Counted from the stretch's first letter, positions 21,040-34,002 are shown. The stretch: DNA of 64,000 nt from Thunnus maccoyii (GCF_910596095.1 NC_056535.1:28366505-28430504), one strand, 5' to 3'. The notes: a model not told the origin generated them from the letters alone. Program-made: numbers and translations.

Positions 21040-24000
21040 TCAGACGGTGGTGACTGTCAGCAAGGAGCTGGGACACAGCATGTCCTCCTGGGTGTTTAGC
21101 CTGGTACCATGAGTCAGCAGCTCTTCTACTGTCGTCCAATCATCCAACATCTTCCTATTCCTCAGACGACTCAGCTTCCTCTGACTAAGCTCCAGGACTG
21201 TATTGCACCGCCCTTCTGCAAAAGCACCGCCTCCTCTGCTGTCCAGCACACCTCTATCTCCAACAGAGGCTCCTCCTCCTCCTCCTGCAACTGCTCCTAC
21301 CCTGACGGCGTCTCGTATCATACCTCCTCTGGCCTGCTGCTGCCTCTGCTCTCGGGCCAACAGAAAGTGTTCCCTCCTCTCTGTTCGACTCCAGTACCGA
21401 CCCATCAGCATGTCAGTGTTGGTCTCCTCATCTGTGCTCATCCCACTGCGTTCATCCGCCAGCTGAGATGCCCGGTCTCTCAGGAGCTGGTTCCTGGAGA
21501 TTCGTGAGGTCGTGTTGGGTTTTGAGCTGGGATGAAGTTTTGGCTGCAGACCACAAGAGGGATTGGGGCTTGAACACGCATTCATGTGTCCTTTCTTTGC
21601 ATCCCATCCAGCAGCAGAGCCAGCACCTGTGTGGCCCTCCAAGGTGCTATAGAGACCTCTGCCTCCCCCACCGCCCTGGGACTGACGACAGGCCTGTTTG
21701 GGCCATGTGTCATTGACGTCCCCAGGCTGAGGAGGGTGGACCAGGCTTTGGAGGTGCTGCTGCTCTCTGACTCGGTTCTTCTCCAGCTCCTGCTGCCTCT
21801 CTCTGTCCATCTCCTCCTGAATCTGTGCCTCCCTCTCCAGTTCTTTCTCCTTTTGCATCTGCCTTTTTTGTTCCAGTTCCCTCTCAATCTCCCTGTCCCT
21901 TTCTGTCACCAGTGGCTCAGGCATCAAGTTTCTTTGTTGCGAGTGCCACCAGTCATGGTGACTGAGCTGGATGTTAGGGTTGTTGTCATAGAAATGCTCA
22001 TGGGTGTTAGCACCCCTGATGTGCCCCAGAGTGGTGGGGTGTTGTTGGGTTGAGAGGGCCAGGCCTGCTGGGTGAGAAGCCATCACACTTGCCATTAGCT
22101 CACCTTCCTCTGGCAGGCCTGGTGGCAGGACGTTATGTGGCACAACACCTCCACAGTGGTGCAGGGTTGCTGCACAGTAGGAGGGGGAAGCTGGGTGGCT
22201 GGCCCGGCGGCGGTACTCCTGTGGCGGAGGGCGATGGTGCAGCGTTCGGCTTCTCCTCAGCATCCCCACTGAGCTGGAGCCATGGTGGTGCTGCTGCATA
22301 GGTACTAGTGGTCTCCGGTGGCTGGAGGGGGTACTGCAGGTGGAGAGGACTGGGCCTGTCATTCGTGAGACTGCAGCGTGGGAATGGGAAGGGTTGAAGA
22401 GGGCTCCACTGCTGGAGCTGTGACGATTCAGACAGGGCCGATCGGCTTTATGGAACTGGACCGATGACACCCTGGAAATACAAACAGTGAAGTCAAAAAA
22501 AAAACAACAAAAAAAAAACATGCTGAGACAACATGGATCAGAAGTCAGGGGATAGTTTCATAAAGACTGATAGATTCACTTCAAATATACATTTAAGTTG
22601 CTCAAAGCTGTCAAATTCACTTAGGCATTCACACTAATTTTAACTAAAATTAATTTTGAAATTAATTAAATAACTAATTTACCAAAATATTCAATTTACT
22701 ATAATTGATAATTATTGCATTTGAGAACCTGGAACCATCAAATGTTTGCATTTGTACTTAAAAAATTACTTAAATGTTTACTGATTATCAATATCAATTA
22801 ATAGACTAAGCTGCTCAGTTCTCTCTTCACTCCAGCAGTTTTAACTGGTTTTACATTGTTTTAAACTGGTATAAAATGATAGAGACTATCTTTTTTAAAC
22901 TAGGTTTAAACATACTGAACCATTAATAAATAGAGCGAGTCTAAACTGTTTTAAATCTGTTCCTGGTTTAAGATGGTTTGAACCGGTTAAAACCATCTGA
23001 AACCAATTCTGGATTAAATCATGTTAACAGGTTGTTAATAAATTAACTGTTTTAAATATGTTTAAAGTGGTTTAAACAAGGGATAATCTGGTTTTAGGAT
23101 GTCTTAAACTGATACATACTGGTCTATACTGTTTTTAACTATTTGAAACAAGAGATTGATTGGTTTAAACAGTTTAACAGGTGTTAAACCAGTTTAGATG
23201 AATTTCAACAAGGAATGAACTGGTTTAAACTGATAAAGAATTGAGACATAATGTAAAATGGTTTTAAAAAGGTAACTAGTAACACATTATTAAATCAGTT
23301 TAAAAGTTAAATGGGTCTGTTCTAAACCACTGACTGAGCCAGTTTTTCTTTTATCATTGTCAACAGGTGTCACTCATTGTTTCCATGGAAACATAGCTCA
23401 GTTTTGGATGGCTTTGAGCTTTCAATCTGGACCAAATTGGTCGACCGACAGACATGCCGACATTGCCATCCCTAAAGTCAAGCAAAAAACGGGGAAAAAG
23501 ACTAATTCCTAATTCTAAAACAAAGACTGCTGTAACTCTGTACACCAGTCTGACAGAACTTGGTGAGGTGAATGAGAACTTTGATATTAAATGTAATTTT
23601 ACTAAGTTAGTACTTCTACCAGCTCCTACCTGAAAAGTCCACGGGGTGGGTGGTCCATGACGGGCCCGGCACCCTCCTCCATCCCAAGCTGAAGGCGCTG
23701 ACACTGCGGCTGCATGGTCAGTGCCTCGGGGATGGCCTCCAACAGCTCGCGGTGACTCTTGGGGCAGCTGTCACGCCGCTCTCGCCTCTCACAGGGTTCT
23801 CCCTGATGTTGCAGCCTGGCATTGTACAGCCGCATTCGCTTCTCCAGCAGCCTCTGGAAGTGCCTGAACTCCCCGGTGCTGACACTGTAGAAGCCTGAGT
23901 CACTGAGCTCTGAAGAGATAAACGACTCAGAAGAAGGAGAGCCACCGCCTCCGAAGCCCCCACAACCCCCTGGCGCAAGGGCCCCATGTGAATGGCAGTC

Positions 24001-27000
24001 CTCCAGGCCTCCTTCCTCGGTCTCCAGCCCTGAGAGGTCCCCCTGGTGGAGGGAGCCATCAGTCCAGCCCAGACCACTGTCCAGCTCGTGGTGGAGGGGC
24101 AGGAAGCCCAGAGGCTTCTCCAGCATGAAGTCATCGTCATCCGTCTGCAACAACAGGTATCCTCAGTCCCAAGACAATTTACACAAATACACACACCAGA
24201 ACACTATAAATAACTACATATTTTTTTATGTTTTATCCATGTGGGACCTCAGTACTTTCTGACTACTGACTGAATGTGTCTGTAGCAGTGAGAAACTGTC
24301 AAATACTGAAGGTTAGAAGTGAATTCACTGCAGATTTGAACGATTATTACTTTAAAAGGAGGAAATAGTGCATTTTTTGGGACTACTTTTATTGGCGGAT
24401 TAAACCACATTTGGTGCTCTAGTGAGTTGAAGTAAACAACTGTAGCCATGTTCATATTATCATCATATAATAGTGTGACTCATTTATATGTTTTAATAGT
24501 TTTTGGACAACATTGGAGCTCCATGGCAGAATAAGACAAATCAGAATTTGAATACAAGGACAATACTTGTTGGTCAATTCATTATTGGTTTGGGCCAGAA
24601 CATGGGATTTGTTGACAATAACACAAATATAGCGTATCATATTATTTAAATGACAAAATAGATGCACTCTGGGTACAAGGCGGTGAGCATAAAGATGTCC
24701 ATACTGCACTGCTATTCCCTCTGAAATTGCATCTCATCTTGAATCATGAAATCAATATCAACAGGATCACTTACATAAATTTATCTGTGAAATTGTGACT
24801 ATAGTCCTCTTGAATGAGGATAATTTGAATGACACAATAAATATTTGTTTTGATACTGATATCATTTGATATTGTTATAATAGTGCAATAAAAACAATTG
24901 CAACTACTTCTGTCATTTATGCTCAGAACAAGAAAGGTACTGAAAAAGTATTATTTTGGTATCAGTACTGAAACTTGTATCTTATCGGCACAGGTATTGA
25001 AAAATGACAATATGCAGCCCTAGATATAACACACAGCACAGTTTTGGATACCTGACTGTGGCAGCCATTAGGCTCTTCTAAGTTGACATTGCAACATCTC
25101 ATCAGGCAGTTCTGTCCCTTTGGTCGACGACCAGCCAGTTCTGGATCCTGAGGGATTTGTGATATGAAACAAAGAAAATTAGAAACAGCACAAAGCCTCT
25201 GTATGTCTATAGGTTGTTCATTTATTACTTCTTGCAGGAATTCTTAATCAAATCTGAACTAAACTGCCAGTGTGAGAGCACTCGTATATTTTATGTGCCT
25301 ACAGCATGTAGTTCCTGTGTTAGGATGGAGTGATGGAGAAAATTAATGGACTGAGTGATTTGAGAAAGTTCAGTTGCATTTTTGATGCCTTTTTCCAATA
25401 TTAAAAAGGGCACTACACTCATTGTACACCCAGTCTGTCTCTTGGTATTAGTATCGTTATCATCTCTCAAAATTTAATTAGATTTTACAGTGGTCAGGTC
25501 ACAAGTGGCTAACAGAATTAGCAGTACTAGCCACAGTCTGTCGTTTCTCTGCAGACCTTCGGTGCAGTTTTACAATGTTTTACACACTGCATGTGTGATG
25601 TCTTTGTCAGCCGTGTTTATTAAATCCAGTGTGTCAAACCAACAAACCACATGACACAGTTACTAAGCTGCATTTCATGAAAATATGACATCTTGTAAAG
25701 GACCATGATCAGTTTAAAGTATTTCAAATTGTTTGAAATGATTGTAGCTGAAGTCAGAGTGATAATCTATGTTTCTTTACCAGACCGGTGCATTTGAATT
25801 GGAATATTCATAATCAGTGTACTGGTGTGTGTGTGTGTATGTATGTGTGCGTATTTCTTAGTGTCACCTGGTGGCCGATGTCCACAGTGTCCATTGGGGA
25901 GCTGGACAGGTAGCTGTACCGTCCTCCATCACAGTGATCTTGTGGCAGAGACAGATGGCTGTAATAATGTCTGAGACAGGAGGCAAGAACACAGTTATTT
26001 AGACATTTTCAAGATCAAATCATTTTTTTAATCCTGTTACTAAGAACTTAAAACCCAGATATACTCCAAAACGCATTATGTGTGTGCAGTACGTCATGCT
26101 AACCATTAATGCAATGTCTACTCTGTGGTCACTCATATCTGTTAAGGCTCTTCTCTGCTCTAGCTATACAGTGGTGGAATAAACATCCCACTGCTGAAGG
26201 CTAAAAACCTACCTTTTAAGATTTCATGTGAGCAACCCTTGCTAGTACTTTATTTGTGTCTAATTTCTTTACAGAAAAAATCTTTAAAGACTTTGCTTTG
26301 AATACGCTTTCATTTGTCAGTTATACAACTGCATTTTATTGTGCAATACTGTTGTATTATGACAAAAAAGCTGAACCTTGAATTTTATTGCAAAGGGATC
26401 CAGTTTTGGATGATATCTTGGTCTTGCTCCTACATGGTTTGAATGCACTGACTGTCTTTGGACAAAAGTGCCAAATGAATGTGCAGTAATGTGATGTAAT
26501 ACAATCTCTTTCTATCTTTACGTGTACCTGTCCTGGTAGGAGGGGCTGGACGCGTTGAGCCCCGTCCCCATCCGTGGGAGGGGCAGGTTGAGGTGCTGAA
26601 GGTTAAGGGGGAGAGGCTCCCAGGTTCCCCTGTCTGCCTCAGTGCCACACCCCCTCTGACCCTTGATCTGCATTGTGATTGGATGCTGACTGGCCGCCAG
26701 GATTCGCAGTGCATCCCGCTGGCTCAGGTGTGCTAGACTCCGCCCACTCACCTGAGACAAGCAGGAACAGAAGGAAGGTGATGTCAGCAAACACCTGCCT
26801 ATCATATCCAAACTGTGTCCACCTGATGAACGAGAGTCCAATATTCACTCTCCTTTTAGCGCCAGTGTCCTCTCCACCAATTCCTGAGAAAAATATCTGG
26901 CCCTTTAGCAGATCGATATTCCACTTTCCTCACTAGCCAGTCTCCAACTTTATCTGTCATCAGCTGGTGCTGATAACGATATCAGCACAACGATAAGACT

Positions 27001-28952
27001 GAGCCATACAGGAAATGTGTAGTAAAGCCAAAACTAGGAGCCAAAAGAGGCTCAAATGTTCTGCAGAGCTTCATAGTTGGTGCGAATTGTGTGGATTACC
27101 ATCACACAGTCAATTGATTCAATGTTTATATAAAAATATGGATTATAGGAGCTTTAGTATTTCTTATTGTCATGTCAACTATCAGTTGATTAGAGTAAGA
27201 AAATCTAAAAAAAACCTTTTTCTCAAGACAAGTCTATTGATTGATTTGATGTTGATTTGATTTGATGCAATTTACAAATGTCCGTCTTCAGTCCCCACAG
27301 TCTAAAATTAACAGATTTGGGTTAACATGACATGAAACTGAGAAAAGCAGAAAACACAGTGTCACAGTGGTGACGCCAGAACCAGAGAATGGTTGAGAGT
27401 TGTTACACTAGAAATGATTGAAACACTTGGCAAAATGGTCAACAATTATTTTGCTGTTGATGAATTGTGCAGCAGCACTGCCAGCTGAATGTGCGTCATA
27501 CTGCCTTTAGCTTCATTATCATTACTGCTAGAAAGGGTTGGTCAGTATTAGATATGTAGTGTGAGGTGATGTAGTTTTGTCAACCATCAAATATTTTATC
27601 TATTCCTCTGGCTGTAACATCTCTGGCTGTACTAGACTGTTGTTGGCAATGTTATAATATGATAAGCAGGCCTAATTTATGGCAACATGGATTTTTATAT
27701 GATTTTAGCATCAATTTAATTAACTGAATCAGCCAAAAACAGACATTTTGTATTTGTGAGTCTGTATGCAGCTCTCATGTCTCTATATACAGTTGTAAAT
27801 TCTTGTGGGAGGCACTAATCAATTCAATTCTAAAAATTAAATTAGAGGAGAATGTGGGAGAATATTATGGATACAGGTGAGACAAATTACTATGACGTAC
27901 AGTAAGTACATGTGCTGCCATGCTGGTGAATTTTCATGGTTGTTGTATTTTTGTGTATGCTCACAAATTTTTTTTAAAATCAGGAAGGTTTCAAATTCTA
28001 ATAGCAGCGCTATGGTGGATGCCAATTTGTCTTAGAATATGTATAGTAAACCCTAGGATGGGAATTAGTTTGATGTCATTAGTTTGCAAGTATTTGGTCA
28101 AAAACGTAAGTATTGGACAGTATTTTGAGGTGATGACGATGACGATTGAGAAATCAGGGGATAACAATTCATCCTGAGGGTAACATGAATGTTTCATAAT
28201 GTTGGCATATCACAAACTACAAATTTATAACAGGAAATCTGCATTATGAACCAGACATTTTGAAGTTTTAAAAGAAGGGCTGTTTACCAGGCAGGTAGGG
28301 TCTAATTACGAGATGCTATCCAATTGCATTATGGGAAATGTGGGATCCAGTGTTTTTGGTGTTTGACCCATACTAGCAACTAAAAGTCAGAATATCTCAG
28401 CCTCTGTTCCACAGATATGACCCTTCTTTTCTACAATTTTATGCATGTGGCAGATTGAATCACTGGAGGACAGCTTTAATTCAGTCCTGTATTGTGGGAA
28501 AACAGCGTCTATCAATACCATACTCAAATTTGTCTGCATGCTGCCATTTTAACTGCTCATCACCTAGTCTGTTTTTTTGTTTGTTTTTTGTTTTTTTACA
28601 ACACACTACAGACTAAAAATTCAGAATTAGTCGACATTATGCAGCTGGGTCACAAGACACAGCTCTGCCTGCAGACACATGGTGTATTTATTCCTGGATG
28701 ACAACCAAACAGTCAAATTTTAGCGATTTGAAACAAATATGACGAATGTGGACATGGCGTCCATGCTTGCACTAAAGGGTTAACACCTACAAGCCAACAT
28801 AAACCTCATCCTCCTTCTCTCTCTCATACACACACACACACATGCAGCTCAGCAGCCAACGAATTAGATGCATGAACAGTACTGTTAACTCTAGCACATC
28901 ACAACCATGAGTCACCCAGCGCTACATTCAACTAGGCACACACACATGCACG

Positions 28953-29004
<52 letters not shown>

Positions 29005-29398
29005 CAACATGAGCTGAGAAGCACAAAATGGCACCTGTGTGTGGAGACAGTGGATGGCAGCAGAACGACTGTGAGCCCCCAGCAAAGGAAGAATATGAAC
29101 CACATTCTTGCACGGAACATGAAAATTCAACATATTCGTCTGACATTCAAACACACACAAATTAGATTTATTATCCACAACACATGCAGTCCTGCAGAAA
29201 TCATGAAATTATACCATTTTGCAACTGATTCTACACACACGCACACACACAAACCTGAACGTGCCCACTGAGCAACAGAGATTTCCATCTTCTTCAAATG
29301 ACATCATAAAACACACACGTAGCATCATTTATAACCACAAGTCTTTGGTTGCTCACCGTTTGGTCGCCCATCCATGGTCCAGAGAGCCAGCAGCCCAT
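21040..29398 (-). CDS. PDZD4/PDZRN-family scaffold protein, about 803 aa
   Basis: Predicted cortical scaffold of the PDZRN3/PDZRN4/PDZD4 family. Exons: 29398-29357 (tentative), 26751-26528, 25970-25868, 25147-25052, 24144-23630 and 22471-21040; phases join cleanly to 2412 nt. Exon 1 would encode MGC..., like the N-terminus of PDZD4 and short PDZRN forms, which have no RING domain. Exon 2 encodes only the end of a PDZ fold (VSGRSLAHLSQRDALRIL). A separate second PDZ domain, present in PDZD4, was not found. Exon 5 is acidic and Gly/Ser-rich with SSELSDSGFYSVSTGEF. Exon 6 has a charged coiled coil (about residues 515-568) and family C-terminal signatures ERSGMSTDEE, GRYWSRTERREHF and MLDDWTTVEELLTHGTR. 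The protein ends LLTVTTV, a class I PDZ ligand as in PDZD4 and PDZRN3. Exons 2-6 are firm; exon 1 and the exact paralog are less sure. Confidence 0.8.
22500..23340. repeat. Degenerate GTTTAAAC/AAACTGGTTT repeats in the last intron
   Basis: From about 22840 to 23310 the intron of the pdzd4-like gene is built of many imperfect copies of words such as AACTGGTTTTA, TGGTTTAAAC and AACTGTTTTAAAT at irregular spacing of roughly 20-40 bases. It has no fixed unit with spacers, so it is not a CRISPR-like array; it looks like a decayed minisatellite. Confidence 0.6.
24200..25051. other. Intron of pdzd4-like gene with repeat remnants
   Basis: No exon seen. The part at about 24940-25025 resembles a frequent teleost repeat (TTTTGGTATCAGTACTGAAAC ... 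AATATGCAGCCCTA), otherwise unique AT-rich intron. Confidence 0.4.
26752..29356 (-). other. First intron of pdzd4-like gene, with CA microsatellites
   Basis: No further exon could be supported. A long (CA)n tract lies at about 28937-29007. Open frames that read through it are low-complexity artefacts. A missed exon encoding the start of the PDZ fold is possible but was not found. Confidence 0.45.
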
Positions 29399-29470
29399 CG
29401 TCACAGCAACAGAGGACAGCTGCCTTGGTTCCTGTGAAAATCAACAACGCTGCTGCTTCCTCCAGATCGC

Positions 29471-29513
29471 CTCTTCCTCCTCCTCCTCCTCCTCCTCCTC
29501 CTCCCTCTCTCCG
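29471..29513. repeat. (CCT)n microsatellite near the pdzd4-like start
   Basis: About ten CCT units in the presumed 5' UTR (GGA repeats in the transcript) just upstream of the tentative first coding exon. Confidence 0.8.
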
Positions 29514-29799
29514 TCTGTCTCTCCTCAGGTGCCTTTCACTATCACTCTCTCCTCAGCATCTGTCCTCCTTCCTTCTTCTTCTCTTTTGTATATCCCTCAA
29601 TCTTTCTTTTTCATCTATTTCTTCAACGTCTCAGTCTTTGCCCCTCCCCCTCCTTCACAGCTCTAGACTTTGGCATCCTGCACACACACACACGCATGCA
29701 TGCATGCATGCAGTACTGCAAACATAAAAATATGCGCAGGCAGACACAGTGCTTTCAGAGACGGTGAGGGAAACCCGCAGTCACACAGTGAGAATAGAG

Positions 29800-29837
29800 T
29801 CTGATTGGCTGATGACCGTAAAAGGCGACCAATCAGA
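29800..29837 (-). promoter_or_regulatory. Inverted CCAAT-box pair upstream of the pdzd4-like gene
   Basis: TCTGATTGG (29800-29808) and CCAATCAGA (29829-29837) are perfect inverted copies 20 bp apart. Each carries a CCAAT box (NF-Y type), placed about 400 bp upstream of the tentative ATG. Promoter role inferred. Confidence 0.4.
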
Positions 29838-29999
29838 TGCTCAGGCTGCCGTGGTCTCCCTCTGGATGTCATCCCCTCATCAGTGAAGCGTCGACATGTG
29901 CAGGAGGCAGCCTGTACTGCAGCGATATACACAGTAACAGAGGAAACACACCATCCATCTTCTAGCTGTTCATCCAGGATTCTCCAGTAGCTGCTGCTC

Positions 30000-31055
30000 A
30001 AGGCATGCTGGGAGATGTAGTATCTTGTTTATTAGAGGTCGTCTGTTTTAGATCAGGTCCACATTTTGGAGAAAATACCTGAACCTGATATGCACAAATT
30101 CCTTTTAAGACCAAAGGTTCAATCTGGAAGGAAACTGAGAAAAGTCTGACCTGTTCTAAACAGATTGAGGAGACATGATCCAATACAAATGTTCAGAAGG
30201 TCATCCACTCTTCACCAGTTCCTAGCACAGGCATCCCTCTTTCATCTCACTCACAGTTCCCATGCAAAGTCCTAGGTTCTGTGGCCTTGCGCATGGAGTG
30301 CACATGATAAGACACTGTCAGGATTCTCTGTACCAATCATAAGTCTCCATTCAACTGTCCATCAACTCGGCATGCCCTCAGGGTGAAGCATCTGGCTTGA
30401 GCTGAGGAAGAGAACTTCACTCACCGCTGCAGTTTCTGGACTTTTACTTCACTCAGTTTCTTTGGACTCTTGGTTGCTCTATGAGAATGTGAGTACTCAG
30501 TTATTATTCTGTTACTTGAGACTGGCGTTGCAGTAGTCCGCATCACTATAGTATTGTACTGTCTTATGTATAGTGACGGCACTCAAGTCCCGGTGACATC
30601 ACATCATGTTAAAGTTGCAATACATGACATTCAGCCACTAGATGTCACACTATAGCACCAACATCTCAGACCACAACAAATGTGTGTGTCATTTACTCAT
30701 TAAAGTTGGGGAACAAAAGAAAGCTGACAGTTTCTTTAGCTTGCCCTCTGTGTGCATTATACCAGTAGTAATATATATGAGCCTTTCTAAGCTAAGAAGT
30801 TACTCCTTGTTGACATTCCCTTATAGTTATGAGGAGCCTATTTTCATCATTTATTCATCTTTGTGCTGTTTATCCTTGCATTGCAGTATTCTTGCATTGT
30901 GTATTTCATGCCATTCTGTTGTGTTTACCATATGTTTATTACTATTGCATATGCTTAATGTCTGTACATGTTCTATGTTTATTCCCTTTAATGTAGTAAC
31001 CACATCCACATAGGAGTATCCCAAACTACCAGAAAAAAATGAGTGTCATGTCTAT

Positions 31056-31114
<59 letters not shown>

Positions 31115-31239
31115 GAACTGGATTCATTGACCCATCAACATCATTCCTGTTCTTATCGGATAACCTGTGGAGAGTGCACCTAAATCCATAGAACCAGCAC
31201 CTAAGGGTTCATTCGTCCATCATCACTGAGGTCTCACGT
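30000..31239. other. Intergenic, with (GT)n tract
   Basis: Spacer between the divergent pdzd4-like and atrip genes. Contains a (GT)n microsatellite at about 31058-31111. The frame at 30642-31013 has no recognisable domain. No gene supported. Confidence 0.5.
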
Positions 31240-33010
31240 TTGGTATTCAGTAAACCAACACCTCATTTTTATGGTCCTTCAAGCTGGATCTGCAGTTTCC
31301 ACAGCAAAACAATGACATTCCTTAATAATACCCACCTTGATTGTGATGTTCATCCACCCTGCTATCTCAACAACTTCCTGGTGAGTCTTCCAAGAAGACA
31401 ATTACCTCAGTCACATTCACTCCATGACCACTCCACCGAGGGAGGTAGTAAGTATCACAATGCACCTAAAGTCACTCCTGACAGACAGACACCCCAGAGT
31501 CTCATCCCAGAAGTGGTCTTATCAGCACTGAGATAAATGAGGGAGGACAACAACCAGCTCAGACAAGAGATGCATAACCTCCTCAGCGCTCTCATTCTGT
31601 GACCATCAGCTTCTCCTCAACCTCATGCCTCATGCTTCAGCACTCCCAATCATGAGTATCTCCTCCAGTTTGAGGACAGTGGTGCCTCCTTCACAAAGGC
31701 ACCCACTCCAGACTGTGTATCCACTCTGCTGGAACATACCAGACAGCCCTTCAGCCAACCAGAGGATGACCTGTGCAATGTGCTGTGGCCTGAGTCTTCT
31801 CTCCCACTGTATGCCCATCAAGTTGGTGAGCCATTCCCTCCGCCACCATCTCCAGTGTCATATCCATCTCCTGTCACAGCAGCAGCTCAGGACTCACTCC
31901 TGCAGATACCACCTCAACAACATCCTCGACCTTTGTTTGTTTCTGAGCTGACTGAGCATCTCAGGAGCATGAACATGAAGCCTGAGTATGCTGCCTATGC
32001 ACCTTAGGACAAAGATCACCACATCACAATACGCAGACCACCTGCTTGTTTTCATCATCTGCCAGCTGACCCACCACATTGGCCACCTACAGAATCAAGG
32101 GAATGGAGACACTACAGTCAGCCACGCTCTCCACCTTGTCAGGAGACAATGTATCATGGACCAAAGCCTCACATTCCATACTTCACTGATGATGATCCCC
32201 ATCAGTTTGCCTGCTTGAAGATTGCACTTGACAACATCCTACCTTCAGCACGCTCAATCACCATCCTGCTTAAATATGACCGCCCCAGCAAAGGAATTAG
32301 AGCCTCCTACACAAGTACGGTCCCAGGCAAATGAACCTCAAGAAGTATTGCCCTTTCTGCAATAATGTTCAGCATTACTTCAATCAGTGTTCAGAATTCA
32401 AGAAACTCACAAAGGAGCAGAAACTGGCTTGAACCAAAGTGGGTAAGTGGTGCTGAGGATGTGAAAGAGATTACCAAGTGGCACAGTGCTACCTCAAGGC
32501 CAAATGTCAGCAGTGTAACCAGACTCACCTGGAAGTAGTGCATGATGGCAATTCATCAACCAGAGAGGCCAGCCCCAGAGCCTATTCAACCAGTGACATA
32601 CTGCCTAGATCCCTCCTGAGAAGTAGCTACATGCTGCTGAAGATGGTTAAGTTTTGCCAAAATTTGCAAAAGGAGGATTGAGACATATGCCATTCTGGAT
32701 GACAAGTCTAAGCGCACAATCCTCCTCCACAGTTCTGCTCAAGAGCTGGGACTCCAGGGACAGCCTCATTCCAGGGAGTGAGAGCCTGGCACTCAGAACC
32801 ATCCGCCAAGATACCAAGACTGTGCCAGGAATGTCTGTCTCCTTCTCTGTGTCCTCAAACATTCACCCCCAGAAACAGTTCTGGATCCACAGAGCAATAG
32901 AGCTCGGCCTCTCCAGACATGCTGTCCTGAAGAAGGAGCCCACCCTCCACATCTCCAGCATCACCTATTGGACTGACTCCACCACAGCCCTGAACTGGCT
33001 TATATAAAAA
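31240..33010 (+). mobile_element. Degraded BEL/Pao-type LTR retroelement
   Basis: Plus-strand remnants in shifting frames. A gag-like Pro/Gln-rich part lies at about 31650-32005. Two zinc-knuckle-like Cys/His motifs follow: CPFC...H...C at about 32349-32392, and a second one around 32445-32560 with stops. A protease-like segment with DDKSKRTILL and ALRTIRQD lies at about 32690-32830. At about 32965-33005 YWTDSTTALNWL resembles the RNase H region. Gag, protease and RNase H order and wording fit BEL/Pao elements of fish. The reverse transcriptase between protease and RNase H is missing. Many stops and frameshifts make it inactive. LTRs were not identified. Confidence 0.65.
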
Positions 33011-33029
33011 TTCAATCCCTGTACAGTTG

Positions 33030-33260
33030 TCATGAATGGAGAAACTAGCTATAGAGACCAAAACCATATTTTTGTACCAGGCTATAAACATGTTTATTTC
33101 TGCTGTAAAGTTCGGCATTTTAACATGGGGGTCTATGGGGATTGACTCACCTTTGGAGCCAACCTCAAGTGGCCATTCAGAGAATTGCAGTTTTTGTCAC
33201 TTCAGCATTGGCTTCATTTTTCAGCCCTGGAGGTTGCCGCTTGGCTAGATGTAAAAAGCT
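33030..33260. repeat. Common teleost interspersed repeat
   Basis: The stretch with CATGGGGGTCTATGGGGATTG, GGAGCCAACCTCAAGTGGCC and GGAGGTTGCCGCTTGG is a wording seen repeatedly in teleost genomes, here next to the BEL/Pao-type remnant. The family is not known to me. Confidence 0.5.
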
Positions 33261-33794
33261 GCCTTACTCTACTTCTGTCTGAAATCAAGGACCCGTTATT
33301 TTAAAAATTACTATGAATTTTGATGGTAAATCTACCATTATCACAGTAAACTGCTTACATGCAGTGTCAGAGCGGAAAGATTGACAGGCATAGCAACAGT
33401 AACTGAGGGAGGTGTGGCTTAGCGCACAGTCATTTGAACGTTCCTGGGCATTTGAACCATGAGTTCAACTTACAAAGTTCGTGTTCACCCTGATTGGACT
33501 GTCAGAAATATTTCAGATCCCTGATGGACAGATCTGGAAAACAGTCATCTGTGACAGAGTTACAGTCACTCTTCAGCTCTGCATTAACACACACAAACAT
33601 ATGAAAGCTTCATTTCATCTGATTCACACTCAGTGACTGTTCAGTTGCTATGGTTACCAACTTGCCTGCCAAATGTGGATATGTGTGTCGTTTTGTTAAT
33701 TCAGTGAATTATCTTTTTGAGATGTGAAGAGCTGAATCTGTGCAGAGGAGCAGAATACTGGTGATACTGTGGCGGTGCAGATGTTGGTTATGAT

Positions 33795-33809
33795 TATGTG
33801 TGTGTGTGT

Positions 33810-33841
<32 letters not shown>

Positions 33842-33941
33842 TGGTTGCTGATGATGATGATGATGACGGGTGCATCTGGATGCCTGACGCTGAGCTCTGC
33901 CATTTCAGTGCTGAAATATGGAGGTGGAGAAAGAGGGAGAG

Positions 33942-34002
<61 letters not shown>

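Noticed and set aside
21109-22301. Plus-strand open frames across the last pdzd4-like exon
   Set aside because: Antisense shadows of a long GC-rich exon; they contain no domain, and the minus frame has clear family signatures.
22840-23310. CRISPR-like repeat array
   Set aside because: The repeats are irregular, without a constant unit or spacers, and lie in a vertebrate intron.
23718-24194. Second minus-strand frame over exon 23630-24144
   Set aside because: Shifted frame of the same exon. The accepted frame joins neighbouring exons in phase.
28928-29271. Cys/Val-rich or His/Thr-rich small proteins
   Set aside because: Produced by the (CA)n microsatellite in several frames.
29349-29727. 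Ser-rich and Pro-rich plus-strand frames
   Set aside because: Due to the (CCT)n tract; antisense to the pdzd4-like 5' region, with no splice or homology support.
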